Shown here piece by piece: positions 5,494 to 12,651 of a stretch of 15,705 bases of DNA; within the stretch, counting starts at the first letter, position 1, and each line of letters starts with the position of its first letter. Source of the stretch: an uncultured bacterium (GTDB lineage Bacteria; Pseudomonadota; Alphaproteobacteria; Rhodospirillales; Rhodospirillaceae). The position numbers were made by a program, and so were the translations under genes. The notes below the pieces were generated by a model, which was not told where the DNA came from, did no database searches, and worked only from the letters and a program-made list of their open reading frames with translations. The stretch is from NCBI GenBank assembly GCA_903896775.1, contig CAITZE010000195.1:1-15705 (forward strand), written 5' to 3'.

Positions 5494-5696
5494 CGGATAA
5501 TAATGACCTTTGAAAAATCCCCACCCCTAGAGCGCGAACTGTACACCATCTTCTTGATCGGTCCAAACAAAGTACGAACCTAATCGTTCGCAGCGCGATT
5601 TTATTTGAACACGCGCGGCAATTTATTTTGCGGCGCACACGAAAGTTCGACGAGAGGGATGAACGTCCAATTTTTTTGAGGGCGCGATCGACGCTG
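5494..5696. other. Intergenic region upstream of the cold-shock gene
   Basis: 203 bp between the glpK stop and the cold-shock start, no gene seen. It should contain the cold-shock promoter and a leader. A weak minus-strand candidate is TTGGAC, 17 bp, TACAGT; I would not rely on it. No clear terminator for glpK is visible. Confidence 0.4.
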
Positions 5697-7187
5697 CTAA
5701 CGCATCACGCGCTTCACAGCGTCCTGCCAACCGTCGAGCAGCGCGCTCCGTTGTGCGTCAGGCATTTTTGGTTCGGCACGGAAATCCAAACGCCATGCGG
5801 CTTTGATTTCCTCAAGCGAGGAAAACAATCCGCGTCCAAGACCGGCGAGGAAGGCTGCACCGAGAACGGTGGTCTCGGCGTAAATAGGTCGTTCGACCGG
5901 GATGCCAGTGATGTCGGCGAGGAACTGAAGCAACCAGTTATTGGCGATCATTCCGCCATCAACGCGTAAAGCGGGCGGCGCGGCAATGCCGTCCTGTCGC
6001 AGTGCGGTCAAAAGGTCGTGGGTTTGGTAACAAACCGACTCAAGACCGGCGCGCACGATATGCGCGATACCCGAATCGCGCGTGAGACCCATGATGGCAC
6101 CGCGCGCCGCCGGATCCCAATGCGGCGCGCCCAGGCCGGTGAAGGCTGGCACGAAGTAAACGCGCCCCGTGCCGCCTGTTTGATCTAAGCCGGCGGCAAA
6201 TTTCTCAGACTCTGTCGCGTTCGCGATCATACCGGCACTATCGCGCAGCCATTGGATGACGGTTCCGGCATTGAAGATGCTGCCTTCAAGCGCGTAAGTC
6301 GTTTCGCCCTTGAGCCGATAGGCAATCGTGGTGAGCAGGCGGTTACGTGAGGGCAGTGCTTTGGCGCCTGTATTGACCAACACAAAACACCCGGTTCCAT
6401 ATGTGCTCTTGATCATGCCGGGCGTGAAGCATGCCTGACCCACGAGCGCGCCGTGCTGATCGCCCACAAGTGCGGTGATGGGAATGGCACGGCCAAACAG
6501 TGCCGGATCGCTTGTACCGAAATCGCCGGCCGTGTCGCGCACATCCGGCAAAACGGTTTTTGGAATGCTGAACAACGCCAGCAGCTCGTCATCCCATTGT
6601 CCGTCATGAATATCGTAAAGCATGGTCCGCGCGGCGTTAGTAGCATCCGTTGCATGCACACGTCCGCCCGTCAGACGCCACAACAAGAATGTATCGATCG
6701 TGCCAAAAGCCAACTCACCTTTGACGGCGGCGGCGCGTGCGTCCGGCACATTATCGAGAACCCACTGCAGTTTGGTCGCCGAGAAGTATGAATCGATCAA
6801 CAGGCCAGTTTTGTTTTGAATAGCGCCTTCATGCCCGGCATCGCGCAAAGCAGCACATAACGCCGCACCGCGCCGATCCTGCCAAACGATGGCATTGGTT
6901 ACGGGCCGGCCTGTGCGTCGATTCCATACGACAGTTGTCTCGCGCTGATTGGTGATGCCGATGGCGGCGACACCTTCAATGCCGCCGCTCTGTTCGATCA
7001 CCGCGCGGCAGACACTGAGCGTCGCTTCCCAAATATCTTCGGCATTGTGTTCGACCCAGCCATCGGCGGGATAGATTTGCCGCAAGGGGATTTGCGATGT
7101 CGCAAGCGCTTTGCCGCTTTCGTCAAACATGACGGCGCGGGTCGATGTCGTGCCCTGGTCGATGGCGAGAATGCGCGGCGTGATCAT
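5697..7187 (-). CDS. glpK: Glycerol kinase
   Basis: 496 aa, full family length (about 500). It phosphorylates glycerol with ATP to sn-glycerol 3-phosphate in the cytoplasm. FGGY-family features in order: phosphate-binding AIDQGTTSTRA (D10, G12-T14), glycerol-contacting NQRETT (R82, E83) and IDSYFSATK (Y134), catalytic base D243 in VGDQHGALVGQ, ATP-site STYGTGCF, and the C-terminal LRVDGGMIANNWLLQF. No defect is seen. No glpD, glpF or glpR lies in the window; the upstream gene, 55 bp away on the same strand, is the cyclic-nucleotide-binding/TPR protein, so the two may be cotranscribed. The ribosome site before the ATG at 7187 is weak. Confidence 0.96.
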   Translation of the reverse strand: MITPRILAIDQGTTSTRAVMFDESGKALATSQIPLRQIYPADGWVEHNAEDIWEATLSVCRAVIEQSGGIEGVAAIGITNQRETTVVWNRRTGRPVTNAIVWQDRRGAALCAALRDAGHEGAIQNKTGLLIDSYFSATKLQWVLDNVPDARAAAVKGELAFGTIDTFLLWRLTGGRVHATDATNAARTMLYDIHDGQWDDELLALFSIPKTVLPDVRDTAGDFGTSDPALFGRAIPITALVGDQHGALVGQACFTPGMIKSTYGTGCFVLVNTGAKALPSRNRLLTTIAYRLKGETTYALEGSIFNAGTVIQWLRDSAGMIANATESEKFAAGLDQTGGTGRVYFVPAFTGLGAPHWDPAARGAIMGLTRDSGIAHIVRAGLESVCYQTHDLLTALRQDGIAAPPALRVDGGMIANNWLLQFLADITGIPVERPIYAETTVLGAAFLAGLGRGLFSSLEEIKAAWRLDFRAEPKMPDAQRSALLDGWQDAVKRVMR

Positions 7188-7242
7188 GCGGCCACTCTAG
7201 CGCATTTCCATTGCTGGTCGCGACGTGGAAGAGCGTTGAGCT

Positions 7243-9243
7243 TTAGGCGACTTCGCTGATCTGGCTGCCGGCGGCGTTATCCGCATCGGTTCCGTTCCCG
7301 TCAAGGAAGGCCTGCCAGTCGTAAGTGTCGCTGTCTTCAGAGATGTTGAAGCTCTGCGCCCATACCGGATCGCTGATATGTTGCTCGTGCGAAGAATGGA
7401 TTTGCTTTTCGGCGCGCTGCAAATTGCGTTCGGTAATGATCGCCATGCGTCCGGCACCGTGATCTTTGTAAACCGTCAGAGCCAGACGGAAAGCTTCCGA
7501 CGACTGGCGCATGTATTCCCATTCGCCGGTGTGTTTGGCGAGCAAGAACAAGGCCGATCCCAAGGTGTTCTGGATCGAAGCCCACTGCAGCGGCGCGGTG
7601 TCGGGCGTGCGAACCTGCAACGAGCCGACGCAACATTTTACGGCATATTCCAAGATCGGCATGCTGCGCACGTTGTCGCCATAAACTTGAAGAATCTGGG
7701 CAAGCGTATTGGAGACTTCCGACCAACGGATAGGGTGTGTGTAGCGATTGAACACCTGGCGCGAAGCCTGGCAAGCGTGAATGGCTTCACGTAACGCGTT
7801 GTCGTCACCGATAGCCATGTCGATCTTATAAAGCACGCAGCCGAGGCGATATTTCACCAAGCCCCAATCCAATGTTTGGCGGCGGCGCGAGATATGCATG
7901 AGCGCGCGGCGATAAGCATCGGCGGCTTGCTCCAGGCAATCGATATCGTTGGTGCGCTCGGCAATGATCTGCAAGACCAGGCCCAGCTGTTGATAAAGCT
8001 GACCTATGATCAAACCTTGATCCTGATCCATCAGATCGATGGCCGCACGCCAGGCTTCGACGGCGACGTGATACCAGCTGCGGTCGCCTTCCAGCTGCGC
8101 GCAGACCGCGCAGACGTTGCCGTAGCAGAACAGGATCGAAGCGCGTTCATGGGGCTCCATGCTGCCTGAAGGATCGAGGCCTAAGGCACGCGCGGCCTGC
8201 GCGATCGCCGGCAGCGCCGAACGCAGGATACGCCCCTGCGGGAAGCTGCGCGGGTCGATGGCCGCGAGCGTCACGGCGCGCAGCAGCGGAGTCCAGTCGG
8301 TGTAAAAATCCACCGGCATCGTCAGCGTATTCACGGGCGTGAAACGGCCCGGGCGTTCGCCGGGGCTCGACGCTGTTGCGGTGAAGTGAAGTTCCAGGTT
8401 ACGGCCGGTGGCGTCGATATTGCCCCAAATCAGCAAATCGGCGTTCTGCGTGTTCATCCAGCCGCGGGCTTCGCGGGTTGCGCGCTTCATCAGATCGTCG
8501 TTGAGCGCGGCATTCGGCTCGCCAAGGCCCGGCATGAATTTGGTGAGGTCGCGGTCGATACTTGTGGCGCGCACGCCCGGAATACCGTCTAAAGCGGCCA
8601 CCAAAAGTTTATGCTGAACGTCTTCGTAATCGTCGCGCAGTTTGCCCACCAGGACCAGGATGTCGGCCGGCGGCGGATTCTTGGCTTTGCGTCCGGGCCG
8701 GCGCGTCGGGTCCTTGGCCACGGCATCAAAAATCTTTTCCATGAAGTTGGGCTTGCGTTCGCCAATGAGGTTGGCGGGCAAAGGCCGTCCGACACGGACC
8801 GGAACCGGCGTTGCGATCAGCGACTCGCTGGGCACCGGCACGGGCAAATTGGCGGCAGCGGATTTGTAGGCAGCCGCGCGAATCACGTCGCCGCCTTCGG
8901 GCGAACGCATGCGCCGGGCCAGCTTAGTCATGACTTTTAAGGCGGTCTGCGGATCGGCTTCGACCTGGCGCAAAAACTCGTCGCGCGGGATGGCTTTGAC
9001 GGTGATGCTGCCGCGGGCGCGGGCGGATGTTGAGCGTGGGGTATTATCGAGAATGCCAAGTTCGCCGAACAGCTCGCCGGCTTTCAGGCGTGCCATGACC
9101 AACTGACCGTCCGGGCCGTCTTTGACCAGCTCGACGGAGCCTTCCAAAACTTCGAAGGCCCACTGGCTGTCTTCGCCCTGGCGGTAGATGATCTCGCCGT
9201 CTTTGTAAGCTTTGGTGACCGTTCTCAAGACCGAGAATCCCAT
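7243..9243 (-). CDS. Cyclic-nucleotide-binding domain protein with central alpha/beta region and C-terminal TPR-like repeats
   Basis: 666-aa cytoplasmic protein, no membrane segment. Residues about 10-112 form a cNMP-binding beta-barrel of CRP/FNR type: DGEIIYRQGEDSQWAFEVLEG, then the phosphate-binding cassette GELFGELGILDNTPRSTSA (E61, R70). The conserved Glu and Arg suggest real nucleotide binding, but no HTH follows, so it is not a CRP-type regulator. Residues 113-190 are a Pro/basic linker. Residues about 192-290 look alpha/beta (DILVLVGKLRDD, then NADLLIWGNID, then LELHFTATA). Residues about 345-615 are helical TPR-like repeats of the alphaproteobacterial style (WASIQNTLGSALFLLAKHTG, EAFRLALTVYKD). 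The acidic tail (about 625-666) appears disordered. The architecture fits a second-messenger-sensing scaffold; partner unknown. There is no clear ribosome site at ATG 9243. Confidence 0.8.
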   Translation of the reverse strand: MGFSVLRTVTKAYKDGEIIYRQGEDSQWAFEVLEGSVELVKDGPDGQLVMARLKAGELFGELGILDNTPRSTSARARGSITVKAIPRDEFLRQVEADPQTALKVMTKLARRMRSPEGGDVIRAAAYKSAAANLPVPVPSESLIATPVPVRVGRPLPANLIGERKPNFMEKIFDAVAKDPTRRPGRKAKNPPPADILVLVGKLRDDYEDVQHKLLVAALDGIPGVRATSIDRDLTKFMPGLGEPNAALNDDLMKRATREARGWMNTQNADLLIWGNIDATGRNLELHFTATASSPGERPGRFTPVNTLTMPVDFYTDWTPLLRAVTLAAIDPRSFPQGRILRSALPAIAQAARALGLDPSGSMEPHERASILFCYGNVCAVCAQLEGDRSWYHVAVEAWRAAIDLMDQDQGLIIGQLYQQLGLVLQIIAERTNDIDCLEQAADAYRRALMHISRRRQTLDWGLVKYRLGCVLYKIDMAIGDDNALREAIHACQASRQVFNRYTHPIRWSEVSNTLAQILQVYGDNVRSMPILEYAVKCCVGSLQVRTPDTAPLQWASIQNTLGSALFLLAKHTGEWEYMRQSSEAFRLALTVYKDHGAGRMAIITERNLQRAEKQIHSSHEQHISDPVWAQSFNISEDSDTYDWQAFLDGNGTDADNAAGSQISEVA

Positions 9244-9302
9244 ACACGTTGGCGCTTCTGCGCGACGTTAGGAGGCCAATCTCTCTGGAAACGGTTTAAT
9301 AA

Positions 9303-9330
9303 ATGTTAAGCCAGTCTAAGGCGGCTGCAA
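9303..9330 (-). promoter_or_regulatory. Weak candidate promoter of the cNMP-binding/TPR gene
   Basis: Minus strand: TTGCAG (complement of 9325-9330), a 16-bp spacer, TAACAT (complement of 9303-9308, four of six). It lies between the palindrome at 9337-9358 and the gene start at 9243. The -35 matches poorly, so this is a tentative call. Confidence 0.3.
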
Positions 9331-9336
9331 CTCAAT

Positions 9337-9358
9337 TAATAATGCATATGCATTATTA
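9337..9358. promoter_or_regulatory. Perfect 22-bp palindrome at the marR 3' end, upstream of the cNMP/TPR gene
   Basis: The half-site TAATAATGCAT (9337-9347) is followed directly by its exact complement (9348-9358). The palindrome overlaps the marR stop codon (9356-9358). Its 12-bp core ATGCATATGCAT differs only by one symmetric substitution per half from the core ATGTATATACAT of the palindrome at the marR 5' end. The size and symmetry suit a MarR-family dimer. It lies 94 bp upstream of the cNMP/TPR start, just before a weak candidate -35. Confidence 0.6.
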
Positions 9359-9826
9359 TAACGCGGCAAGGGTCGCTGCATCCAATGTTTGCAGAAGCAG
9401 ACCGGCTTGGCCGGGCCCCAGGCGGCCGGTGAGCTGGCCCTGGGCTTGGCGCCAGAGATCGGCGGCTCGACTGAAAATCACGCGTCCCGTGGCTGTCAGC
9501 GATAAAACGTCCGGTCGGCGCCCTGCGCCGCCTTCCGTTGTGATGTAACCCGCTTCGCGCAAAGGTTTGAGGTTACGGCTGAGAGTCGTGCGGTCCATGG
9601 CAAGAAGCTTTGAGATTTCGGCTGCCGAGGTCACATCCCGGGCCGCGATTGCCGCCAGAATATTGAATTGCGCAGCTTTGACGCCGGTCGGCTGCAAAGC
9701 CTCATCAAACAGCCGCGTCACCGCGCGCGCGGTGCGCCGAACGTGATGGCAGAGGCAGACCTCAACAATAGCTTGGGCCTGAAGAGGTGAGATTTGCGGT
9801 GTATCCGAGCCATAATCCATCTTCAT
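9356..9826 (-). CDS. MarR family transcriptional regulator
   Basis: Winged-helix regulator of about 156 aa from the start chosen here. An N-terminal dimerisation helix contains CLCHHVRRTARAVTRLFDEAL, then the DNA-binding region TGVKAAQFNILAAIA...TSAAEISKLLAMDRTTLSRNLKPLREAGYI with recognition helix DRTTLSRNL, and the wing GGAGRRPDVLSLT. The CxCH pair near the N-terminus recurs in this subgroup and could sense an oxidant or ligand (inference). Starts are ambiguous: in-frame ATGs lie at 9844, 9841, 9826 and 9820, none with a good ribosome site. I prefer 9826, because the more upstream ones lie inside a 16-bp palindrome that looks like an autoregulatory operator. The 97-aa gene lies just upstream on the same strand. 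Confidence 0.88.
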   Translation of the reverse strand: MKMDYGSDTPQISPLQAQAIVEVCLCHHVRRTARAVTRLFDEALQPTGVKAAQFNILAAIAARDVTSAAEISKLLAMDRTTLSRNLKPLREAGYITTEGGAGRRPDVLSLTATGRVIFSRAADLWRQAQGQLTGRLGPGQAGLLLQTLDAATLAAL

Positions 9827-9827
9827 G

Positions 9828-9843
9828 TGATGTATATACATCA
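9828..9843. promoter_or_regulatory. Palindromic operator candidate at the marR start
   Basis: TGATGTATATACATCA is a perfect 16-bp palindrome, extending to 22 bp with one mismatched pair. It sits between the stop of the 97-aa gene (9865) and the marR start at 9826. Its core is nearly the same as that of the palindrome at 9337-9358, which suggests autoregulation by the MarR protein. A -10-like TAATAT lies directly beside it on the minus strand (complement of 9846-9851). Confidence 0.62.
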
Positions 9844-9864
9844 TATATTAGAGTCGGAAAAGCC

Positions 9865-10158
9865 TTAGGCACGGGATTCGTCGTGTTTAATGGCACCCTG
9901 ATAGATGCGCGAGGTCTTCCCTTCGAAGGCGGCCGCGACAAAGCGATTGCCGTTGGCGTCCCGGCCAAACTCAAGCGCCATAGCCCCGGATTCGAGCGCG
10001 GCAGCCGTGGCGCTTTCCTCAATGGCGAAGGTCTTGGCCAGCGCCCCTACCAGGGCCGCGATCTCGCTATACATTTCGCGCGGATCGGGGCGGGCGTCTT
10101 TGGCCTCCGCTTTGGTTCCTGGGGGCCGTTGGTTCTGAGGCGGGTCCGGGTTATTCAT
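9865..10158 (-). CDS. 97-aa protein of unknown function
   Basis: Small soluble protein I do not recognise. Residues 1-28 are Pro/Asn/charged and probably disordered (MNNPDPPQNQRPPGTKAEAK). Residues about 29-66 look helical (EMYSEIAALVGALAKTFAIE...ATAAALESGAMALEF), and the C-terminal part is beta-like (GNRFVAAAF...SRIYQGAI). A reading frame on the opposite strand covers the same DNA, but its product is Arg/Gly-rich and unstructured-looking. This frame has more protein-like composition and a GAG 8 nt before its ATG. It lies just upstream of marR on the same strand and is divergent from the fasciclin gene, so it may be the first gene of a short operon with marR. Confidence 0.6.
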   Translation of the reverse strand: MNNPDPPQNQRPPGTKAEAKDARPDPREMYSEIAALVGALAKTFAIEESATAAALESGAMALEFGRDANGNRFVAAAFEGKTSRIYQGAIKHDESRA

Positions 10159-10206
10159 CGGTATGCTCGTTATCGTTTTACGGGGAACGGACGTATGGGG
10201 TGGAAC

Positions 10207-10231
10207 TTATCCGGTGGAAGGCCGCGGATAA
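10207..10231. promoter_or_regulatory. Dyad in the divergent region before the fasciclin gene
   Basis: TTATCCG (10207-10213) faces CGGATAA (10225-10231) with an 11-bp spacer. It lies about 75 bp before the fasciclin start, within the roughly 150-bp divergent region shared with the 97-aa gene. It may be an operator; no known regulator is recognised. Confidence 0.4.
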
Positions 10232-10307
10232 ACGCCTTAATCCCGTCTCTCCCTGCTTCGGCGAATCGTCTCATATATTTCGCCGCTTTGTGGAAAAGGA
10301 CTGCCGC

Positions 10308-10802
10308 ATGATCCGCTCCCTGTTTCGATCATTTTTCGCCGCGGTCTTCGCGGCCGCGGTTTTCCTGCAGGCCGGAACGGCCACAGCCGAAGCGAAGAAC
10401 CTTCTCGGCACGGCGCAGGATGCCGGAACCTTCACAATTCTCCTCGCCGGCATAAAATCCACCGGGCTGACAGACGTGCTGTCAGGGCCGGGGCCCATCA
10501 CAATCTTTGCGTCGACCGATGATGCTTTCGCCAAACTCCCGCACGACGCGCTGCAGAACTTGCTCAAGCCCGAGAACAAAGAAAAGCTGCGCAATATTCT
10601 GCTGTTCCATATTGTCGACGGCAAAGCTACGGCGAGGGATTTTCTCGGCAAGCGTCTTGAAGCCGCCACCATGCAAGGCGGCTCGTTGCTGATCGATGCC
10701 ACCAAGGGCGTGATGATCGAAAACGCCAAGCTCATTAAAGCCGACATCATTGCCGACAACGGTTATATTCACGTCATCGATACCGTCCTGATCCCCAAAT
10801 AG
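10308..10802 (+). CDS. Exported fasciclin (FAS1) domain protein
   Basis: 164 aa. Residues 1-27 form a signal peptide (MIRSLFRSFF, then the Ala/Val/Phe-rich core, TATA before cleavage). The rest is one FAS1 domain: the H1 motif GPITIFASTDDAFAKLP (62-78), RNILLFHIVDGKAT (95-108), and the H2 motif NGYIHVIDTVLIP (151-163). Bacterial single-domain FAS1 proteins are secreted or periplasmic and are linked to adhesion or surface association; no ligand can be read from the sequence. I chose ATG 10308 over the 36-codon longer frame because AAGGA lies 7 nt upstream and the signal peptide begins there. It is first in a run of plus-strand genes, 14 bp before the FAH-family gene, so the two may share a transcript. 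Confidence 0.93.
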   Translation: MIRSLFRSFFAAVFAAAVFLQAGTATAEAKNLLGTAQDAGTFTILLAGIKSTGLTDVLSGPGPITIFASTDDAFAKLPHDALQNLLKPENKEKLRNILLFHIVDGKATARDFLGKRLEAATMQGGSLLIDATKGVMIENAKLIKADIIADNGYIHVIDTVLIPK

Positions 10803-10816
10803 AATTGTAGACTGGT

Positions 10817-11671
10817 ATGTCGCCCATGCAGATGAAGTTCGTCAGCTACGAATATACGCACGGACCCCGTTTCGGCGCGGTGATCGGAAACGATATCGTC
10901 GATTTGTCCGATGCCGGCCATAGCCTGCGCAGCGTGCTGGCCACGGGACCACTCGGTAATCTGCAAGCCGTCGCGGCCAAGCGCAAACCAACCGTCGCGC
11001 TAGATCACGTGGTTCTGCTGCAGCTCATTCCCGATGCCGCGCGGATCATTTGTATCGGTAAGAACTATCGCGATCACGCTGCGGAAATGGGCGGCCCCGT
11101 CGCCGAGAACCCGGTTCTCTTCATGCGCACGTCGCAGTCTTTGGTGGGACATCGCCAGTCGATTGTCTGCCCCAGCGCGTCGCAGGAATATGATTACGAG
11201 GGGGAGCTGGCCGTGGTCATCGGCAAAGGTGGCCGCCGTATTCCGGAAGACAAAGCGCTATCCCATGTCGCAGGCTATACTTGTTTTCTCGATGGCACTT
11301 TGCGCGACTTTCAAAAGCATTCTTTCACTGCCGGGAAGAATTTCGATTCCTCGGGCGCATGCGGGCCGTGGTTGGTTCCAGCGACGGAAGTGCCGGACCC
11401 GCAAAATCTTATGGTGACCACCCGCATCAACGGCGAGGTCGTTCAGCATGCCAGCACATCGCAGATGATCTATTCCGTGGCTGCGGTTATTTCCTATATC
11501 TCGACGTTTACGCACCTTGAACCGGGCGACGTGATTTCCACCGGCACACCAGCCGGCGTCGGCGCGGGGCGCAAGCCACCCAACTGGCTGAAGCCTGGCG
11601 ACAAGGTCGAAGTTGAAGTCGAGCGGATCGGCGTGTTGGCTAATACCGTCATTTCCGAACCCTCGGTCTAG
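10817..11671 (+). CDS. Fumarylacetoacetate hydrolase (FAH) family protein
   Basis: 284 aa, usual length for the short FAH family. It has the conserved IICIGKNYRDHAAEMG (residues 78-92), metal-binding DYEGELAVVIG (E128, E130) and FLDGTLRDFQ (D159), the AGKNFD lysine (K174), GPWLVP, and TGTPAGVG (242-249). Members act in the cytoplasm as metal-dependent C-C hydrolases, hydratases or decarboxylases on 2-keto acids and related compounds. The exact substrate cannot be read, and automated names such as 2-hydroxyhepta-2,4-diene-1,7-dioate isomerase would be over-precise. Starts at 10817, 10826 (MQMKF) or 10832 (MKFVSYE, like many relatives) are all possible; none has a clear ribosome site. It is followed after 38 bp by the ABC transporter genes. 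Confidence 0.9.
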   Translation: MSPMQMKFVSYEYTHGPRFGAVIGNDIVDLSDAGHSLRSVLATGPLGNLQAVAAKRKPTVALDHVVLLQLIPDAARIICIGKNYRDHAAEMGGPVAENPVLFMRTSQSLVGHRQSIVCPSASQEYDYEGELAVVIGKGGRRIPEDKALSHVAGYTCFLDGTLRDFQKHSFTAGKNFDSSGACGPWLVPATEVPDPQNLMVTTRINGEVVQHASTSQMIYSVAAVISYISTFTHLEPGDVISTGTPAGVGAGRKPPNWLKPGDKVEVEVERIGVLANTVISEPSV

Positions 11672-11709
11672 GGAGAAGTCTTAGCTTCAAACGGAACGAA
11701 CAGCCGACC

Positions 11710-12651
11710 ATGTGGTCTTATTTCGCGAGGCGCGTTGCGATCGGCATTCCCACCTTATGGGCGGTCATCACTGTCTGTTTCTTTCTGATGCGCCTTACAC
11801 CCGGCGGCCCCTTCGATGCCGAAGCGCCGGTGCCGCAAGAAGTCCTCAACAATCTGCGCGCCCGATATCATCTCGATGATCCGCTATGGCAACAATACGT
11901 GGATTATCTCGTCAACCTGCTGCGGGGTGATTTTGGTCCATCGTTCAAATACCACGACTTTAGCATCACGACGCTGATCGCTCAGGGCCTTCCCGTCAGC
12001 TTGGAGAACGGGTTCTGCGCTCTTATCCTGGCGATTGTCATCGGTGTACCGCTCGGCATCGCCGCCGCACTCGCCCAGAATACACGCCGCGATTACGTCA
12101 TTTCCGCCACGGCCATGACAGGCATTGTGATTCCAAATTTCATCATGGGCCAAGTGTTGATTCTGATCTTCGGCGTTTGGCTCAAAAACAGCATCTTCCA
12201 TCTGCCCGCTGGCGGCTGGAATGACGGTGCGTTCGCGAACCGCATTTTGCCGGTGTTCTGTCTGGCTCTGCCGTATGTCGCCTATCTCGTGCGCATCACG
12301 CGCGGCAGCATGATCGAAGCCGTGCGCGCGAATTACATTCGCACCGCGCGCGCCAAGGGCCTTCCTTTCAGGCTTGTTGTGTTACGCCACGCTTTAAAGT
12401 CCGCGTTGATACCTGTTGTCACCTTTCTCGGTCCCGCTACGGCTTTTATTTTGACGGGCTCAATGGTGGTGGAAACGATTTTCCAAATTCCCGGTATCGG
12501 CCGGTACTTCGTGCAGGGCGCGCTCAACCGCGATTACACGCTGGTTATGGCGGTGACGATTCTCGGTGCGGCCCTCATCATTGCGATGAATCTGGCGGTG
12601 GACTTGATCTACATCTGGCTGGATCCGCGTGTACGTTATGACCAGCAGTAG
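11710..12651 (+). CDS. Oligopeptide/dipeptide-type ABC transporter permease (OppB/DppB family)
   Basis: 313-aa inner-membrane protein with about six hydrophobic segments, the first at residues 8-27. The family N-terminal pattern LTPGGPFD is followed by the long periplasmic loop PVPQEVLNNLRARYHLDDPLWQQYV. The EAA loop that contacts the ATPase is at about 203-230 (EAVRANYIRTARAKG, then LRHALKSALIPV). The characteristic GSMVVETIFQIPGIGRYF (250-267) and C-terminal DPRVRY are present. It forms the translocation channel with the next gene. The stop overlaps the chosen oppC start by 14 bp, so the two are translationally coupled. The preceding gap of 38 bp has only a weak GGA ribosome site. Confidence 0.95.
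   Translation: MWSYFARRVAIGIPTLWAVITVCFFLMRLTPGGPFDAEAPVPQEVLNNLRARYHLDDPLWQQYVDYLVNLLRGDFGPSFKYHDFSITTLIAQGLPVSLENGFCALILAIVIGVPLGIAAALAQNTRRDYVISATAMTGIVIPNFIMGQVLILIFGVWLKNSIFHLPAGGWNDGAFANRILPVFCLALPYVAYLVRITRGSMIEAVRANYIRTARAKGLPFRLVVLRHALKSALIPVVTFLGPATAFILTGSMVVETIFQIPGIGRYFVQGALNRDYTLVMAVTILGAALIIAMNLAVDLIYIWLDPRVRYDQQ

Noticed and set aside
5641..5680. Plus-strand terminator (short GTTC/GAAC dyad and T7 run)
   Set aside because: There is no plus-strand gene upstream for it to end, and the stem is only 4 bp.
2088..7187. Link between the CCG protein (GlpC-like) and glpK as an anaerobic glycerol pathway
   Set aside because: The CCG protein belongs with rubrerythrin and DUF3501. No glpA or glpB is present, and two unrelated genes plus a large non-coding stretch separate it from glpK.
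10180..10231. General-stress (EcfG-type GGAAC...CGTT) promoter before the fasciclin gene
   Set aside because: Two GGAAC motifs are present, but no CGTT follows at 16-17 bp.
10200..10307. Longer N-terminus for the fasciclin protein
   Set aside because: The signal peptide and a well-spaced AAGGA both point to ATG 10308.
9787..10311. Plus-strand open frame of 174 codons opposite the marR start and the 97-aa gene
   Set aside because: Its product is Arg/Gly-rich with no recognisable fold; it crosses the operator-like palindrome and ends at the fasciclin start. The minus-strand frames are better.
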